Counted from the stretch's first letter, positions 18,412 through 31,082 are shown. The stretch: DNA of 64,000 nt from Rhodococcus sp. ARC_M5 (GCF_022810405.1 NZ_JALGQE010000011.1:97241-161240); one strand, 5' to 3'. The notes: generated by a model not told the origin, from the sequence alone. Numbers and translations are program-made.

Positions 18412-18431
18412 CCACGACAACGCTGTCGATG

Positions 18432-19346
18432 TTACTCGGCGGTAGGTCCGACGCCGAACTCGCCGCCGATCAGTAAATTCTGGCATCGAGCGATCAACGC
18501 CGAGCGTAGAGGTGCCGCTTCGCTGGACAATTCCCCCTGCGCGCGCACGTATTCTGCTCGACCGGCCGCGGTCTCGATCCGAATGGGTTCGAGGTCGTAG
18601 TCGCTCAAGTCGTACGGACTCGCCCGCATGTCGATCGTTCGGGCATGCAGAGCGAGCTCGAAGCAGTCGGTGAGGAACTCGGAATCGATCAGCGGCCCCA
18701 ACTTGTAGCACCACTTGTACAAATCCATCGAGGCATGAATGCAGCCGGGTTGTTCGGATGTCAGACGCGACTCCGAGGACAGCGCGAGAGCATTGCGCGG
18801 CGCGGCATCGGGGGTGAAGAACCGAAAGGCGTCGTAGTGGGTGCACCGCAACGTCATCGAATCGACCACGGCATCGGTCCCGTCATGTCCGAGCCGCAGC
18901 GGCACCTGCTCGTGCCGTTGCGCCGAGGTGCCCCCGCGGTAGACCATCGCCCACTCGTGCAGTCCGAAACAGCCGAGAACGGGTGGTCGCTCTCGGGTGG
19001 CAGCGAGCAGTCCGAGGGTGAATTCGATGCTCGATCGGCGTCGCTCCACCAGGTCCGATCGCACTCGGTAGCCCGGTCCGTCGTCGGTGTCCACGTGTTC
19101 GTAGGACGCGAACTCCGCGAAATCTCGCGCACGTTCACCGGTGAGGACGATGCCGTGACCGGGATTCCACCGGCGCAGCTGGCCCGGGCGGTGACTGTAG
19201 TAAGTGAACAGGAAATCGAGCACAGGATGAACGCCGCCGTGGCCCCGATCGGTGAGATAGTCGCCGACGAGGTTCTCCACCCGTGCCGCGTGCGCGGCGC
19301 GCCGAGTGGTCCACTCCGCCTCGGTCAGCAACGTCGAGCCGTGCAT
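18432..19346 (-). CDS. Conserved actinobacterial protein of unknown function
   Basis: A 304-residue soluble protein with conserved-looking stretches HPVLDFLFTYYSHRPGQLRRWNPGHG near residue 40 and CIHASMDLYKWCYKLGPL near 205. Related actinobacterial proteins are often labelled 3-methyladenine DNA glycosylase, but I see no helix-hairpin-helix or other glycosylase motif, so I would not transfer that name. It lies between glcB and the CNNM genes on the same strand and is one base from the CNNM stop, suggesting one operon. Confidence 0.75.
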   Translation of the reverse strand: MHGSTLLTEAEWTTRRAAHAARVENLVGDYLTDRGHGGVHPVLDFLFTYYSHRPGQLRRWNPGHGIVLTGERARDFAEFASYEHVDTDDGPGYRVRSDLVERRRSSIEFTLGLLAATRERPPVLGCFGLHEWAMVYRGGTSAQRHEQVPLRLGHDGTDAVVDSMTLRCTHYDAFRFFTPDAAPRNALALSSESRLTSEQPGCIHASMDLYKWCYKLGPLIDSEFLTDCFELALHARTIDMRASPYDLSDYDLEPIRIETAAGRAEYVRAQGELSSEAAPLRSALIARCQNLLIGGEFGVGPTAE

Positions 19347-20483
19347 TCACGCGTTCCGTGGGGGAGCGGTCACGGACTCGACGCTCGGCGAGGATTGACC
19401 CGGGCGAGGACCGGCCACCCGGTGCGTACCGTCGCGAACCGTGCCGACGAATTCCTCGACCAGGTCCTCGAGCGCGACGATGCCGACCGTGGCACCCGTC
19501 GCGTCGTGTACGGCACCCAGATGGCTGCTGGCACGACGCAGCTTGGTGAGGGCGTCGTCGAGCACCGTGTCGATGGAGACCATTGGCAGGGCCCGCACAT
19601 CGCTGCGGGGAATGACCGTGTCCGGTCCCGCCGCTTCGTCGGCCATGTCGTCGAGTACGTCCTTGAGATGCAGGTAGCCGACGAGCGCGCCCGAGGCGTC
19701 GCGCACTGGATAACGGGAGAATCCGGTTTCGATGACAGCGCGTTCGACGGAGCCGAGAGTGGGTCCGAGGGTGTGATCGGGCCCGGACAGCTCGATGCTG
19801 CGAACCTGCTGGGAAGGAATCAGAACCTCACCCACCGTTCGCCCGGACGTCTCGAGCGCCTGCCGCAGCCTGCGATGTTCCTCGGCATCGATCAATCCCT
19901 CGGATCGCGATTCGCCGATCATCTGCGACAACTCGACCGCCGAGACCGAAGAACTCAGCTCGTCCTTCGGCTCGATACGCAGCAGCCGAAGGGTCAGGTT
20001 GGCGCACAGGTTGTAGAACGAGATCAGCGGCCGCGCCACCTTGATGAACAGGAGATGGATCGGCACCAGAATCATGGCGGTGCTCTCCGGACCCGCGATC
20101 GCGATGTTCTTGGGCACCATCTCGCCGACCAGAATGTGCAGAACGACCACGAGGGTCAACGCGATGGCGAAGGCGATCGGGTGCAGGAACGACTCGGGAA
20201 TGCCGACCGCTTCGAGCGGAACCTCGATCAAGTGTGCCACCGCAGGCTCGGCCACACGACCGAGAAGAATCGAGCAGATCGTGATGCCGAGCTGGGCGGC
20301 GGCAAGCATCTGCGAGAGGTTCTGACCGGCCTCGATGACGCTCTGGGCACGCTTCTTGCCCTGTGCAAGTAGCGCCTCCAGGCGATCGCGGCGGGCCGAG
20401 ATCAGGGCGAACTCGGCACCGACGAAGAACGCGTTACCGGCGAGCAGCAGAACGGCGAGAGCGACTCCGAAGACATCACCCAT
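19347..20483 (-). CDS. CNNM/HlyC-type transporter-associated protein with CBS pair (short form)
   Basis: A 378-residue integral membrane protein with an N-terminal DUF21 (CNNM) transmembrane domain (about 1-180) and two CBS domains (about 200-345). Unlike its neighbour it has no C-terminal CorC/HlyC domain. The family is linked to Mg2+/cation transport or efflux. The ATG at 20483 is preceded by GGAAGGTGAG and overlaps the upstream gene's end by eight bases. Corresponds to Rv1841c. Ion specificity is not deducible. Confidence 0.88.
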   Translation of the reverse strand: MGDVFGVALAVLLLAGNAFFVGAEFALISARRDRLEALLAQGKKRAQSVIEAGQNLSQMLAAAQLGITICSILLGRVAEPAVAHLIEVPLEAVGIPESFLHPIAFAIALTLVVVLHILVGEMVPKNIAIAGPESTAMILVPIHLLFIKVARPLISFYNLCANLTLRLLRIEPKDELSSSVSAVELSQMIGESRSEGLIDAEEHRRLRQALETSGRTVGEVLIPSQQVRSIELSGPDHTLGPTLGSVERAVIETGFSRYPVRDASGALVGYLHLKDVLDDMADEAAGPDTVIPRSDVRALPMVSIDTVLDDALTKLRRASSHLGAVHDATGATVGIVALEDLVEEFVGTVRDGTHRVAGPRPGQSSPSVESVTAPPRNA

Positions 20484-21855
20484 CGATCTCACCTTCCGAT
20501 CTCATCCGAGCCACAGCCGCCGCGTCGACGGGCAGGAGCACCACCCGGTCGATGCGACGACCGTCCATCCGAATCACTCGTGCCACCCATCCGCCGTCCC
20601 GTTCCAGCGGATCCTCGTTCGCCGGGGGAGGCAGCAGAACTGCGTCCCCCTCGCTCGGGATCCGACCCAACTCCGTCAGGACCAATCCACCGATGGTTTC
20701 GTACTCGCCCTCGGGCGCGGAATATCCGGTGGCCGACGCGACCTCGTCGATGCGCAGCAGTCCGGCGCAGTCCCAGCCGTCTCCCGAGCGGGCGACATCG
20801 AGCTCCGGCTCGTCGTGTTCGTCGCGCACATCACCGACGATCTCCTCGATCAGATCCTCCATCGTGACCATGCCCGCTGTGCCGCCGTACTCGTCGACGA
20901 CGAGCGCGACCTGCATACCGTCGGCGCGTACCCGTTCCATCACCGCGTCACCGTCGAGGCTGGACGGTACGACGGGAACGTCGCGCGCAAGGGACTCGAC
21001 CGTCGTCGTGCGACGGTTCGCTCCCGCAACGGTGAACGCATGCTTGATGTGGACGACGCCGACGGTGTCGTCCAGGTCGCCGTCGACCACCGGAAAACGC
21101 GAGAATCCGGTGCGTGCAGCCGTTTCGATCAGATCGGCCACGGTTGCGTCCGTGGCGAGCGTTTCGATCTTGACTCGCGGCGTCATCAGCTCCTCCGCCG
21201 TGCGGTCGCCGAACTGCAACGAGCGATCCACCAGTCGGGCGGTGTTCTCGTCGATCGATCCCTGCCTCGCCGACGTGCGAACCAACGAACCCAGTTCCTG
21301 CGGAGAACGCGCGGATCTCAGCTCCTCGGCCGGCTCGATGCCGAGTCGGCGTACCAGCCAGTTGGCCGAGCCGTTGAGACCGTTGATGGCCCACTTGAAG
21401 ATCAGCGAGAACCCGGCCATCGCACCGGCGGTGACACGAGCGGTCGACATCGGTTTCGCGATGGCGATGTTCTTCGGGACCAGCTCACCGAAAATCATCG
21501 AGAACGACGTGGCCAGGATCAGCGCCACCGCCAGAGAGATGCCGGCCGACAGGGTTTCGGAGGCACCGAACGCGTCGGCCACCGGCCGAATGAAGCCCGC
21601 CAGTACCGGTTCGGCCAGATATCCGGTGATCAGTGTCGTGATGGTGATGCCGAGCTGCGCGCCGGACAGCTGAAAGGACAGCGTCTTGTGGGCGTGCAGA
21701 ACCTGGCGCGAGCGCAGGTCTCCGTTCTCGGCCTGTGACTCGACCGCGCTGCGTTCGAGAGCAGTGAGGGAGAACTCGGCAGCGACGAACAGCGCGGTGC
21801 CTGCAGTCAGGGCGACGAAACCCAGCAGGCTGACGATGGTGATGATGGTTGCCAC
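20476..21855 (-). CDS. CNNM/HlyC-type protein with CBS pair and CorC domain
   Basis: A 459-residue protein beginning [33 protein letters not shown]21 membrane domain (about 1-195), CBS pair (about 210-335, including [22 protein letters not shown]) and a C-terminal CorC_HlyC domain (about 350-435). This is the full-length form of the cation-transport-linked family and corresponds to Rv1842c. Together with the overlapping short paralogue it may form a heteromer; that is inference. GTG or ATG start at 21855 directly follows a possible small frame. Confidence 0.88.
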   Translation of the reverse strand: MATIITIVSLLGFVALTAGTALFVAAEFSLTALERSAVESQAENGDLRSRQVLHAHKTLSFQLSGAQLGITITTLITGYLAEPVLAGFIRPVADAFGASETLSAGISLAVALILATSFSMIFGELVPKNIAIAKPMSTARVTAGAMAGFSLIFKWAINGLNGSANWLVRRLGIEPAEELRSARSPQELGSLVRTSARQGSIDENTARLVDRSLQFGDRTAEELMTPRVKIETLATDATVADLIETAARTGFSRFPVVDGDLDDTVGVVHIKHAFTVAGANRRTTTVESLARDVPVVPSSLDGDAVMERVRADGMQVALVVDEYGGTAGMVTMEDLIEEIVGDVRDEHDEPELDVARSGDGWDCAGLLRIDEVASATGYSAPEGEYETIGGLVLTELGRIPSEGDAVLLPPPANEDPLERDGGWVARVIRMDGRRIDRVVLLPVDAAAVARMRSEGEIDG

Positions 21856-21858
21856 GGC

Positions 21859-22071
21859 TCAGCGCCGCCGAAGTTGAGACAGGAGTACGGCACCGCCGGA
21901 ATGCACGTGGCTGTCGAATCTGGTGTCGCCGGGTTTCTCTCCCGGCTCGATAGAGGATCCCTCCGAAGTGGAACCGTCGTCGTGCTGCTCTGCAGTTGCC
22001 GAAACGGCAACCGAAATAGTGGGTGCCTCGGGCACCTGATTCCCTTCTGTCGGTTCGCGTTGCGGTCCCAC
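21859..22071 (-). CDS. Possible small hydrophilic protein (doubtful)
   Basis: A 70-residue frame (MGPQREPTEGNQVPEAPT through SQLRRR) ends three bases before the CNNM start. It starts at GTG with a weak ribosome site. Composition (Glu, Ser, Gly, Pro) is not obviously noise, but there is no recognisable motif. It occupies most of the 330-base gap between the CNNM gene and guaB1. It may simply be leader sequence of the CNNM operon. Confidence 0.25.
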   Translation of the reverse strand: MGPQREPTEGNQVPEAPTISVAVSATAEQHDDGSTSEGSSIEPGEKPGDTRFDSHVHSGGAVLLSQLRRR

Positions 22072-22092
22072 TCGCCGTGGATCCGACCGCTC

Positions 22093-22136
22093 GGCCGGCC
22101 ATGGAGAATCGAATGCTCGATTTTTGATGGCCGGCC
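22093..22136 (-). terminator. Nested stem-loop downstream of guaB1
   Basis: An outer 10-bp stem (GGCCGGCCAT at 22093-22102 with ATGGCCGGCC at 22127-22136) encloses an inner 6-bp stem (AATCGA at 22107-22112 with TCGATT at 22117-22122). It lies about 50 bases past the guaB1 stop, so it probably terminates that transcript. Confidence 0.55.
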
Positions 22137-22185
22137 CGCGCGAACTGCTGTGTCTGCTGTAGGAGAGTCTAACCGTGCGTGCCCG

Positions 22186-24529
<2,344 letters not shown>

Positions 24530-24533
<4 letters not shown>

Positions 24534-25834
24534 CCGCGTCGTCCTCTGCTTCCGCCCCGCCTGCCCCCGGTCCGGCCGCTCCGCTCGTGGCGGACGGAGC
24601 CTGCGCCGCGCCGTGAACCGCGCGGCGGCGGTGGTTCCGCTGCCTGCGGCGGCAACGGCCGGCCGATGGGGGTACGCGCGCCGGTCAATCGACGCCAGGA
24701 GGTGGGATCGGTCTCGGTATCGACCACCGTTGCCGAGACACCGGCATCGTCGGCCATGGCGCACACGTGCTCGACCTGTTCGTCGGTTGCCAGCGTCACG
24801 ACGATTCCGCTGGCACCGGCGCGTGCAGTTCGGCCTGCGCGATGCACGTAGTCCTTGGAGTCGAGCGGAGGGTCGACGTGCACCACGAGGGTGACGTCGT
24901 CGACGTGTACCCCCCTGGCTGCGACGTCGGTTGCGATCAGTGCAGTCGATTCGCCGTCCCCGAAAGTGGCGAGCGAACGTGTTCGATGCGCCTGAGTCTT
25001 GTTGCCGTGCAACGACGATACCGGTACACCCAACCGTCGACAGTCATCGGTGAGCCGATCGACCGCATGGGTCGTGCGGACGAACAACAACGTGCGACCG
25101 TCTCTGTTGGCAAGTGCGGCCGCCACGTCGGTCTTGCGTGCAGCGTCGATCCTGAACACGTAGTGCGCAATGTCGGGCTCACTGACCGACTCCGCTGTGG
25201 AATGCTCGGCCGGATCGGTCAGGAACTTCTCGACCAGACGGTCGACGTCCTCGTCCAGGGTCGCCGAGAACAGCAACCGCTGGCCGACGGCCGGTGTCGC
25301 GCCGAGAAGCGACTCGATCTGAGGCAGAAATCCCATGTCGACCATGCGATCCGCCTCGTCGATCACCGTCACCTCCACGCGATCCAGAGCGATCGAACGT
25401 CGCTCGAGCAGATCGTTGAGACGACCGGGGGTGGCGACAACGATGTCGATTCCGCGCTGAATCTCTCGGACGTTGCGCTCGAGCGGAACCCCGCCGACCA
25501 CACCGACGCTGCGCAGGCCGAACGTCGCACCGTGGACGTCGAGGACTTCGTGGATCTGGAGCGCCAATTCACGAGTGGGTGCCAATACCAGTCCGCGCGG
25601 TGCACCGGGCTCGCTGCGACGGCCGGCAAGCCGAACGAGAAGCGGGAGTCCGAACGCCAGCGTTTTTCCCGACCCGGTCGGAGCACGTCCGAGTACGTCG
25701 CGACCGGCAAGCGCATCGGGCAGGGTTGCGGACTGGATCGGAAACGGCTCGGAGACACCCGCTTTCCTGAGCGAGTGGACGAGAACCACAGGCAGTCCCA
25801 GGTCTGCGAACGATCGAACGGATTGACCCGGCAT
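24530..25834 (-). CDS. DEAD-box RNA helicase
   Basis: A 434-residue ATP-dependent RNA helicase. Motifs in order: F-Q motif FADLGLP with PFPIQS, I PTGSGKT, Ia PTRELALQ, Ib TPGR, II DEAD, III SAT, V TDVAARGVHV, VI HRAGRTARAG. The tail from about residue 400 is Arg/Gly-rich (RGSRRGAGS, GGRRGGSRGRRG), likely an RNA-binding extension. I chose the ATG at 25834 over an upstream frame start because it gives MPGQSVRSFADLGLP. It is divergent from the DUF4262 gene, and its stop overlaps the DMT start. Confidence 0.93.
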
Positions 25835-25979
25835 GGCTGTGACCCTACCGCTGCGTCGATCACGCGTCGGAATCTTCTTGTCGGTACCCGACGCGATACT
25901 CCGTGTAGAACGCACGTTCGAGTCGCGTTCGACATCGCGATTGCCGAGGGGGCGATCGCACGCAGAGGGTGGGGGAGCT

Positions 25980-26450
25980 ATGTGCAAGATGTGTCAAGGC
26001 TTCGGCGTCGACGAGTACATCGGTGACGTCAGGCGCACCATGGAGCAATTCGGGTGGGCTCTGCAGTACGTGGAATCCGAGGTCGACCGGGAGGGTATCC
26101 ACCCGGCGTTCTGTTACACCGTCGGCCTCACCGACTTCGGGAGTCCGGAAATAGTCCTGACGGGGCGTGGGCCGACCGAGTCCTCTCGAATACTGAACGC
26201 GCTCGGCGCGTCGGTGGCTTCGGGGATGCTGGAACTCGAAGCCGGAATCGGTTGCTCAGCAGCAGGATTCGAGTTGTTCACGATCGATGTACCGGAATGT
26301 GCAGACATCCTGTACACGGCATCCGACTTGTACGGCAAGGGCTGCTTCAGCGCCGTGCAGGCGGTGTGGATGGATCTGGAAGGTTCGTTGCCCTGGGAGG
26401 GCATCCCGTCGACGGTGGTCCAACCGGTCCTCGGGCCGGTGCCCATCTGA
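25980..26450 (+). CDS. DUF4262 domain protein
   Basis: A 156-residue soluble protein beginning MCKMCQGFGVDEY, with a CxxC pair in the first six residues, and the DUF4262 core (WALQYVESEVDREGIHPAFCYTVGLTDFGSPEIVLTG region). Function of the family is unknown. GGGGGAGC lies directly upstream of the ATG. It stands alone between divergent and convergent genes, ending in a bidirectional terminator. Confidence 0.85.
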   Translation: MCKMCQGFGVDEYIGDVRRTMEQFGWALQYVESEVDREGIHPAFCYTVGLTDFGSPEIVLTGRGPTESSRILNALGASVASGMLELEAGIGCSAAGFELFTIDVPECADILYTASDLYGKGCFSAVQAVWMDLEGSLPWEGIPSTVVQPVLGPVPI

Positions 26451-26467
26451 CCGAATTCCCGGTGGTG

Positions 26468-26506
26468 CATCGGGGGCGCTGCGTACTGCACGCAGCGCCC
26501 CCGATG
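26468..26506. terminator. Bidirectional terminator between DUF4262 gene and gnd
   Basis: Arms of 17 bases (CATCGGGGGCGCTGCGT and its exact reverse complement) around a five-base loop, placed between two convergent stops. Confidence 0.85.
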
Positions 26507-26518
26507 GACAACGGTGGG

Positions 26519-27970
26519 TCAGGCTTCGACCTCGGAACGATCGCCACTCCACAGAGTGTGGAACTTGCCTTCCGAGTCGGTTCGCTCGTAGGTGTGCGCC
26601 CCGAAGAAGTCCCGCTGTCCCTGCGTCAGAGCGGCCGGTAGACGCTCTGCCCGCAATGCGTCGTAGTAGGAGAGCGAGGACGCGAACGCCGGCACCGGAA
26701 TGCCCAGCGAGGCCGCAGTGATGACGACCCGGCGCCAGCTGTCGATGGCGTTCTCGATGGCATCACGAAAGTACGGAGCCAGGATCAGGCTGGGGAGTTC
26801 GGCGTTGTCCTCGTATGCATCCTTGATGCGATCGAGGAACCGAGCGCGGATGATGCACCCACCACGCCAGATGGTGGCGAGGTCACCGGGGTGCAAGTTC
26901 CAGCCGTATTCTGCACTGCCCGCCGCGATCTGGTCGAAGCCCTGCGCGTAGGCGACGATCTTCGATGCGTACAGAGCCCGGCTGATGTCGTGTGTGAACT
27001 GCTCCGCGTCGGTGGGCTTGTCGGCAAGCGATCCCGAAGCGAGTCCGACGGCTGCCTTGCGCTGAGCCCGTGACCCCGACAGCGCCCGAGCGAACACCGC
27101 CTCGGCGATACCGGTGACGGGAACACCCAGATCCAGGGCCGCCTTGACGGTCCACCGGCCGGTGCCCTTCTGTTCCGCAGCGTCGACGATCACATCGACG
27201 AGAGGCTGACCGGTCTTGGCGTCGACCTGGCGGAGCACCTCGGCGGTGATCTCGACGAGGTAGCTCTCGAGGTCCCCGTTGTTCCACTCGGTGAACACGT
27301 CTGCCACCTGGGCAGGCGTGTAGCCGAGGGCGTCGCGGAACAGGTTGTACGCCTCGCCGATCAACTGCATATCGGCGTACTCGATGCCGTTGTGGACCAT
27401 CTTGACGAAGTGGCCGGAGCCGTCGGGGCCGATGTGGGTGCAGCACGGTGTGCCGTCGACCTGTGCCGCGATGGATTCCAGCAGCGGACCGAGTGCCTTG
27501 TAGGACTCGGCCGGACCACCCGGCATGATCGACGGGCCGTTGAGCGCGCCTTCTTCACCGCCCGAGATGCCGGCACCGACGAAGAGCAGCCCGCGCTCCT
27601 TCATGGCCGCCTCGCGGCGAATGGTGTCGGTGTAGAGAGCGTTGCCACCGTCGATGATGATGTCGCCCTCCTCCATCGCGCCTGCAAGCTCCTCGATCAC
27701 CGCGTCGGTGGGGTCGCCTGCCTTGACCATGATGAGCACTCGGCGCGGCTTCGCGAGAGCGGCGACGAACTCTTCGATGGTTTCGGTGCGGATGAAGGTG
27801 CCTTCGGAGCCGTGCTCGGAAATCAAGGCATCGGTCTTGGCGACACTGCGGTTGTGCAATGCGACGGTGTGGCCGTGGTTCGCGAAGTTGCGGGCGATGT
27901 TGGAGCCCATGACGGCGAGTCCGGTGACTCCGATCTGAGCCAGTTCTGTCGGTTCTGCTGCTGAGGTCAT
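26519..27970 (-). CDS. gnd: 6-phosphogluconate dehydrogenase (decarboxylating)
   Basis: A 483-residue enzyme of the pentose phosphate pathway that oxidatively decarboxylates 6-phosphogluconate to ribulose 5-phosphate. The N-terminus has the Rossmann motif GLAVMGSNIARNFANHG; the catalytic lysine region is GHFVKMVHNGIEY, and GAGISGGEEGALNGPSIMPGG is conserved. Length matches the long NADP-type enzymes (about 470-485). The ATG at 27970 follows GGGAAAG. Corresponds to gnd1 (Rv1844c). The upstream extension is discarded as non-family sequence. Confidence 0.95.
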   Translation of the reverse strand: MTSAAEPTELAQIGVTGLAVMGSNIARNFANHGHTVALHNRSVAKTDALISEHGSEGTFIRTETIEEFVAALAKPRRVLIMVKAGDPTDAVIEELAGAMEEGDIIIDGGNALYTDTIRREAAMKERGLLFVGAGISGGEEGALNGPSIMPGGPAESYKALGPLLESIAAQVDGTPCCTHIGPDGSGHFVKMVHNGIEYADMQLIGEAYNLFRDALGYTPAQVADVFTEWNNGDLESYLVEITAEVLRQVDAKTGQPLVDVIVDAAEQKGTGRWTVKAALDLGVPVTGIAEAVFARALSGSRAQRKAAVGLASGSLADKPTDAEQFTHDISRALYASKIVAYAQGFDQIAAGSAEYGWNLHPGDLATIWRGGCIIRARFLDRIKDAYEDNAELPSLILAPYFRDAIENAIDSWRRVVITAASLGIPVPAFASSLSYYDALRAERLPAALTQGQRDFFGAHTYERTDSEGKFHTLWSGDRSEVEA

Positions 27971-28049
27971 ACAGACAGCTTTCCCTGCCGAGCAATTTCG
28001 CGCGAGCCAACCCCCCGGGTCTGCGTCGAACCCAGTCCGACAGAACGAC

Positions 28050-28086
28050 AACGGGTGCCGCATTCGCGAAGAATGCGGCACCCGTT
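28050..28086 (-). terminator. Terminator between the repeat-tailed helicase and gnd
   Basis: Exact 16-base arms (AACGGGTGCCGCATTC and its complement) around a five-base loop, 44 bases after the helicase stop. It separates that transcript from gnd, which therefore needs its own promoter in the roughly 80 bases before its start. Confidence 0.8.
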
Positions 28087-28129
28087 GTTGCAGTTCCGGT
28101 CGGATCACGACCTCACGGTGACGAACCGA

Positions 28130-29848
28130 TCAGTGGCTGCGAGCCGGACCGTCGAAACCGTCGTACGAACGGCGTTCCGTGCGGCTGCGGAAGCCTCCGG
28201 AGCGGTGCTCGTCCTGGCGGGGGCCGGACGCGGGACGACGGTTGTCGGAGCCACGGTACGAGCTCGAGTCGGAGCGACGCGGACGGTCTCCCTGGTAGCC
28301 CTCGCTACGTGGGTTGGAGCCCTGGTAGCCGCCGCCGCTGCGGGGATTGGAACCCTGGTAGCCCTCGCCACGCGGGTTCGAACCCTGGTAGCCGGTGCGG
28401 GGACGGTCTCCCTGGTAGCCCTCGCCGCTGCGCGGGTTGGAGCCCTGGTAGCCGCCACTGCTGCGGGGGTTCGAGCCCTGGTACCCGCCACTGCTGCGCG
28501 GGTTGGAGCCCTGGTATCCGCCGCCGCTGCGTGGGTTCGATCCCTGGTAGCCGGGACGACTGTTCCGGTCACGGGGAGCGGACTCGGCGCGCAGGGGCTC
28601 ACCGGTCGGCTTCTTCGCCCCGGTGATGCTGTTCAGCTCGGCCGAACCGGGCGAGACGTTGACGGCGGTGGCCTTGACGCCGGCCATACCGGTCAGACGC
28701 AGAACCTGACGACGCTGGTTGGGGAGCACGATCGCGACAACGGTGCCCTTTTCTCCGGCGCGTGCTGTGCGTCCTGCGCGGTGCAGGTAGTCCTTGTGGT
28801 CTGCGGGCGGGTCGACGTGAACGACCAGGTCGATACCGTCGACGTGGATTCCGCGAGCAGCGACGTCGGTGGCGACGAGAACGGGGGTACGGCCGTTCTT
28901 GAAGCGCTCGAGAACGCGGGTGCGCTGATTCTGTGCCTTGCCACCGTGCAGTGACTCCGCGGCGATACCGAGCGCACGTAGACGGTCGGTGATTCCGTCG
29001 CAGCCCAGCTTGGTACGCGCGAACATGATGGTGCGGCCGCCTTCGCGGGCACCGATCTCGGAGAGAACCAGATCCTTCTGACCCCGGTCGACCATGAGTA
29101 CGTAGTGATCCATGGTCCGGACGCTGGCTTTGCCGTCCTGGGTGGAGTGCTCGACGTGATCGGGCAGGAACTGGCGTACCAGCGACTGAACCTCACGGTC
29201 GAGGGTTGCCGAGAACAGCATGCGCTGTCCGTCTGCCGGAGTGTCGGCGAGGACGGCACGCACCTCGGGCAGGAAGCCCATGTCGGCCATCTGATCGGCC
29301 TCGTCGAGGGCGGTGATCTCGATGGAGTCCAGGATGCAGGTGCCCTGACGAAGGTGATCGGCGAGGCGGCCGGGGGTGGCGACGAGAACGTCGACTCCGC
29401 GTCGGAGCTGCTCGACCTGCTTGTTGAACGGGGTGCCGCCGACGGCGGGCATGACTCGCAGGCCCTGCGCATTGGCGTAGGGAGCGAGAGATTCGACGAC
29501 CTGGAAGGCGAGCTCGCGGGTGGGAACCAGCACCAGTGAACGCGGGCGCTTCGCGGCCGGTCGGTCGGTGTGCAGCGACAGGCGTTGCAGAATCGGCAGG
29601 CCGAAGGCAAGGGTCTTGCCCGAACCTGTCTGCGCGCGACCGAGGACGTTCTTGCCGGCGATCGCGTCGGGGAGCGCCTTCTCCTGGATGGGGGAGGGCA
29701 CGGTGATCGAGTTGCGCGCCAATGCGGCGACGACTGCCTCGGGCAGTCCGAGATCGGCGAAGGTGAAGGCCGGTGCCGCTACGGGCGTCGGGACTGCCGT
29801 GGCGTCGGAAGTGGTGGAAACGGGTGTGTTGGAAACAGCGTGGGTCAC
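28130..29848 (-). CDS. DEAD-box RNA helicase with repetitive GYQG tail
   Basis: A 572-residue helicase with all core motifs: FADLGLPEAVV, SPIQ, QTGSGKT, PTRELAFQ, TPGR, DEAD, SAT, TDVAARGIHV and HRAGRTARAG. The tail from residue 433 holds nine tandem units, seven GYQGSNPR and two GYQGDRPR, followed by an Arg/Ser-rich end. Such Tyr/Gly/Arg low-complexity tails are known to promote RNA binding and condensate formation in DEAD-box proteins; that is inference here. The gene has a long 5' region (277 bases to the next gene) that may hold a structured leader. Confidence 0.93.
   Translation of the reverse strand: MTHAVSNTPVSTTSDATAVPTPVAAPAFTFADLGLPEAVVAALARNSITVPSPIQEKALPDAIAGKNVLGRAQTGSGKTLAFGLPILQRLSLHTDRPAAKRPRSLVLVPTRELAFQVVESLAPYANAQGLRVMPAVGGTPFNKQVEQLRRGVDVLVATPGRLADHLRQGTCILDSIEITALDEADQMADMGFLPEVRAVLADTPADGQRMLFSATLDREVQSLVRQFLPDHVEHSTQDGKASVRTMDHYVLMVDRGQKDLVLSEIGAREGGRTIMFARTKLGCDGITDRLRALGIAAESLHGGKAQNQRTRVLERFKNGRTPVLVATDVAARGIHVDGIDLVVHVDPPADHKDYLHRAGRTARAGEKGTVVAIVLPNQRRQVLRLTGMAGVKATAVNVSPGSAELNSITGAKKPTGEPLRAESAPRDRNSRPGYQGSNPRSGGGYQGSNPRSSGGYQGSNPRSSGGYQGSNPRSGEGYQGDRPRTGYQGSNPRGEGYQGSNPRSGGGYQGSNPRSEGYQGDRPRRSDSSSYRGSDNRRPASGPRQDEHRSGGFRSRTERRSYDGFDGPARSH
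28277..28552 (-). repeat. Nine tandem coding repeats (GYQG units)
   Basis: Units of 8 residues plus a 1-3-residue linker encode GYQGSNPR (seven) and GYQGDRPR (two). DNA periodicity of about 27-33 bases is visible as repeated CCCTGGTAGCC on the plus strand. This is coding low-complexity sequence, not CRISPR. Confidence 0.9.
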
Positions 29849-30125
29849 GCAGTAAAGCCTCTCCGGATTACGGGCACGCCAATAAGCCCGAAGCTGAGAG
29901 CACCCGAAGAACCGGGAAACACGAAAAACAGCCAGAACACATTGATACGAGCCAGGGCACTGTCACCTGGCCATCAGAATGCAGCTGAGAACTGCATAAA
30001 GTGGGGCTGTTTGTGCCATTTCGATTGCTAGGTCGCGATGGCGACCGGTCTCTACTGTACGGGACGTCTCGCGAATTGTTCGACTCGAGTCGATGTGACC
30101 TGTGCGACCCCGATCGCGTGCAGAC

Positions 30126-31082
30126 TCACCCGACGAGCTTGCTCAGTTCCTCCAGCCACGGCATGGCGACGTAGATCGTGGGGAGAACGAGGATCACCAC
30201 GGCCGCTGCGTAGGCAGCCGCGGCGATGCGCACATCGCTGCCCGGTCCGCTCAAGCGTTGAACACGGATCAGGGTGTGCGGTCCACCGGCCGCCATCGCA
30301 CCACGCGGTGCGGTGGACCCGGCACACGTGACCAGTGCCCTGGCCAGCGGAGTGGGGCCGGTCACCTTGACCGCCGAATCGTCTGCGAGCAGCTCGACCA
30401 GCAATTGCACGCTGCCGAGGGCGGATTTGCTTCGGACGATCCGCGGAAACGCTTCGTTGACCGCGGTGAACGCCTCGAGGACCAGGTCGTGGCGGGCCCG
30501 AAGATGGGACCGCTCGTGACTGAGTATGGCGGTCACTTCTGCCTCGGAGAGGCTGGCCAGTGTTCCTCGACTGAGGACCACCCGCTGGCGCAGACCGGGC
30601 AAGCAGTACGCAATCGGTTCGGCCGCGTCGATCACTCGAATGTCGGCATCCCGAAGACCACGAAAAGGGTTCTCGCCCAAGTCGCTTCGATCCAGAAGAT
30701 CTACGAGTACGCGGTGCCTGGACCGGCGGCGGCGAGTTCTGATCGCTACCTGAACGACAGAGAACATCAGTTTGGCGCCGATACCGAGCGTGATCGCGAG
30801 GACGACGACGTAGAGGATCCACAGAGGGAGACCCAGTGCGTCGATCTCGTCGGTCGGGGCCGTCGTCGGACGGCCGTCCGGACCGGGAACCAACAGCAGT
30901 CCGCCGATGGCGAGGCCGGAGCTGAATGCAGAGAGAACAGCAGCGAGAGCAATCGCCTGCCACAGCACGAGGGCGGCGCGGGGTGACCGGTACGGCCACG
31001 TCGCCCGAGCGAGCACCGCTGGAACCGGCCCCGCCAGAATCAGCGCGAGTACCGCAAAAACCAGGGCAGTCGTCGAGTTCAT
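30126..31082 (-). CDS. blaR: BlaR1-like M56 family membrane metalloprotease
   Basis: A 318-residue protein with transmembrane segments near residues 5-25, 38-62, 86-112 and at the C-terminus, and a zinc-protease motif HERSH at 189-193 with a downstream EAF glutamate region. It lacks the extracellular penicillin-sensor domain of full-length BlaR1, like Rv1845c. It is expected to cleave or inactivate the adjacent BlaI repressor under an envelope signal. Its start lies 23 bases after the blaI stop, so the two form an operon. Confidence 0.88.
   Translation of the reverse strand: MNSTTALVFAVLALILAGPVPAVLARATWPYRSPRAALVLWQAIALAAVLSAFSSGLAIGGLLLVPGPDGRPTTAPTDEIDALGLPLWILYVVVLAITLGIGAKLMFSVVQVAIRTRRRRSRHRVLVDLLDRSDLGENPFRGLRDADIRVIDAAEPIAYCLPGLRQRVVLSRGTLASLSEAEVTAILSHERSHLRARHDLVLEAFTAVNEAFPRIVRSKSALGSVQLLVELLADDSAVKVTGPTPLARALVTCAGSTAPRGAMAAGGPHTLIRVQRLSGPGSDVRIAAAAYAAAVVILVLPTIYVAMPWLEELSKLVG

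Noticed and set aside
28277..28552. Regularly spaced repeats like a CRISPR array
   Set aside because: They are in frame within the helicase gene, have no unique spacers, and encode GYQG units.
30031..30046. GGTCGC-GATG-GCGACC hairpin downstream of blaR
   Set aside because: Stem is only six pairs and lies 80 bases past the stop; too weak to call a terminator.
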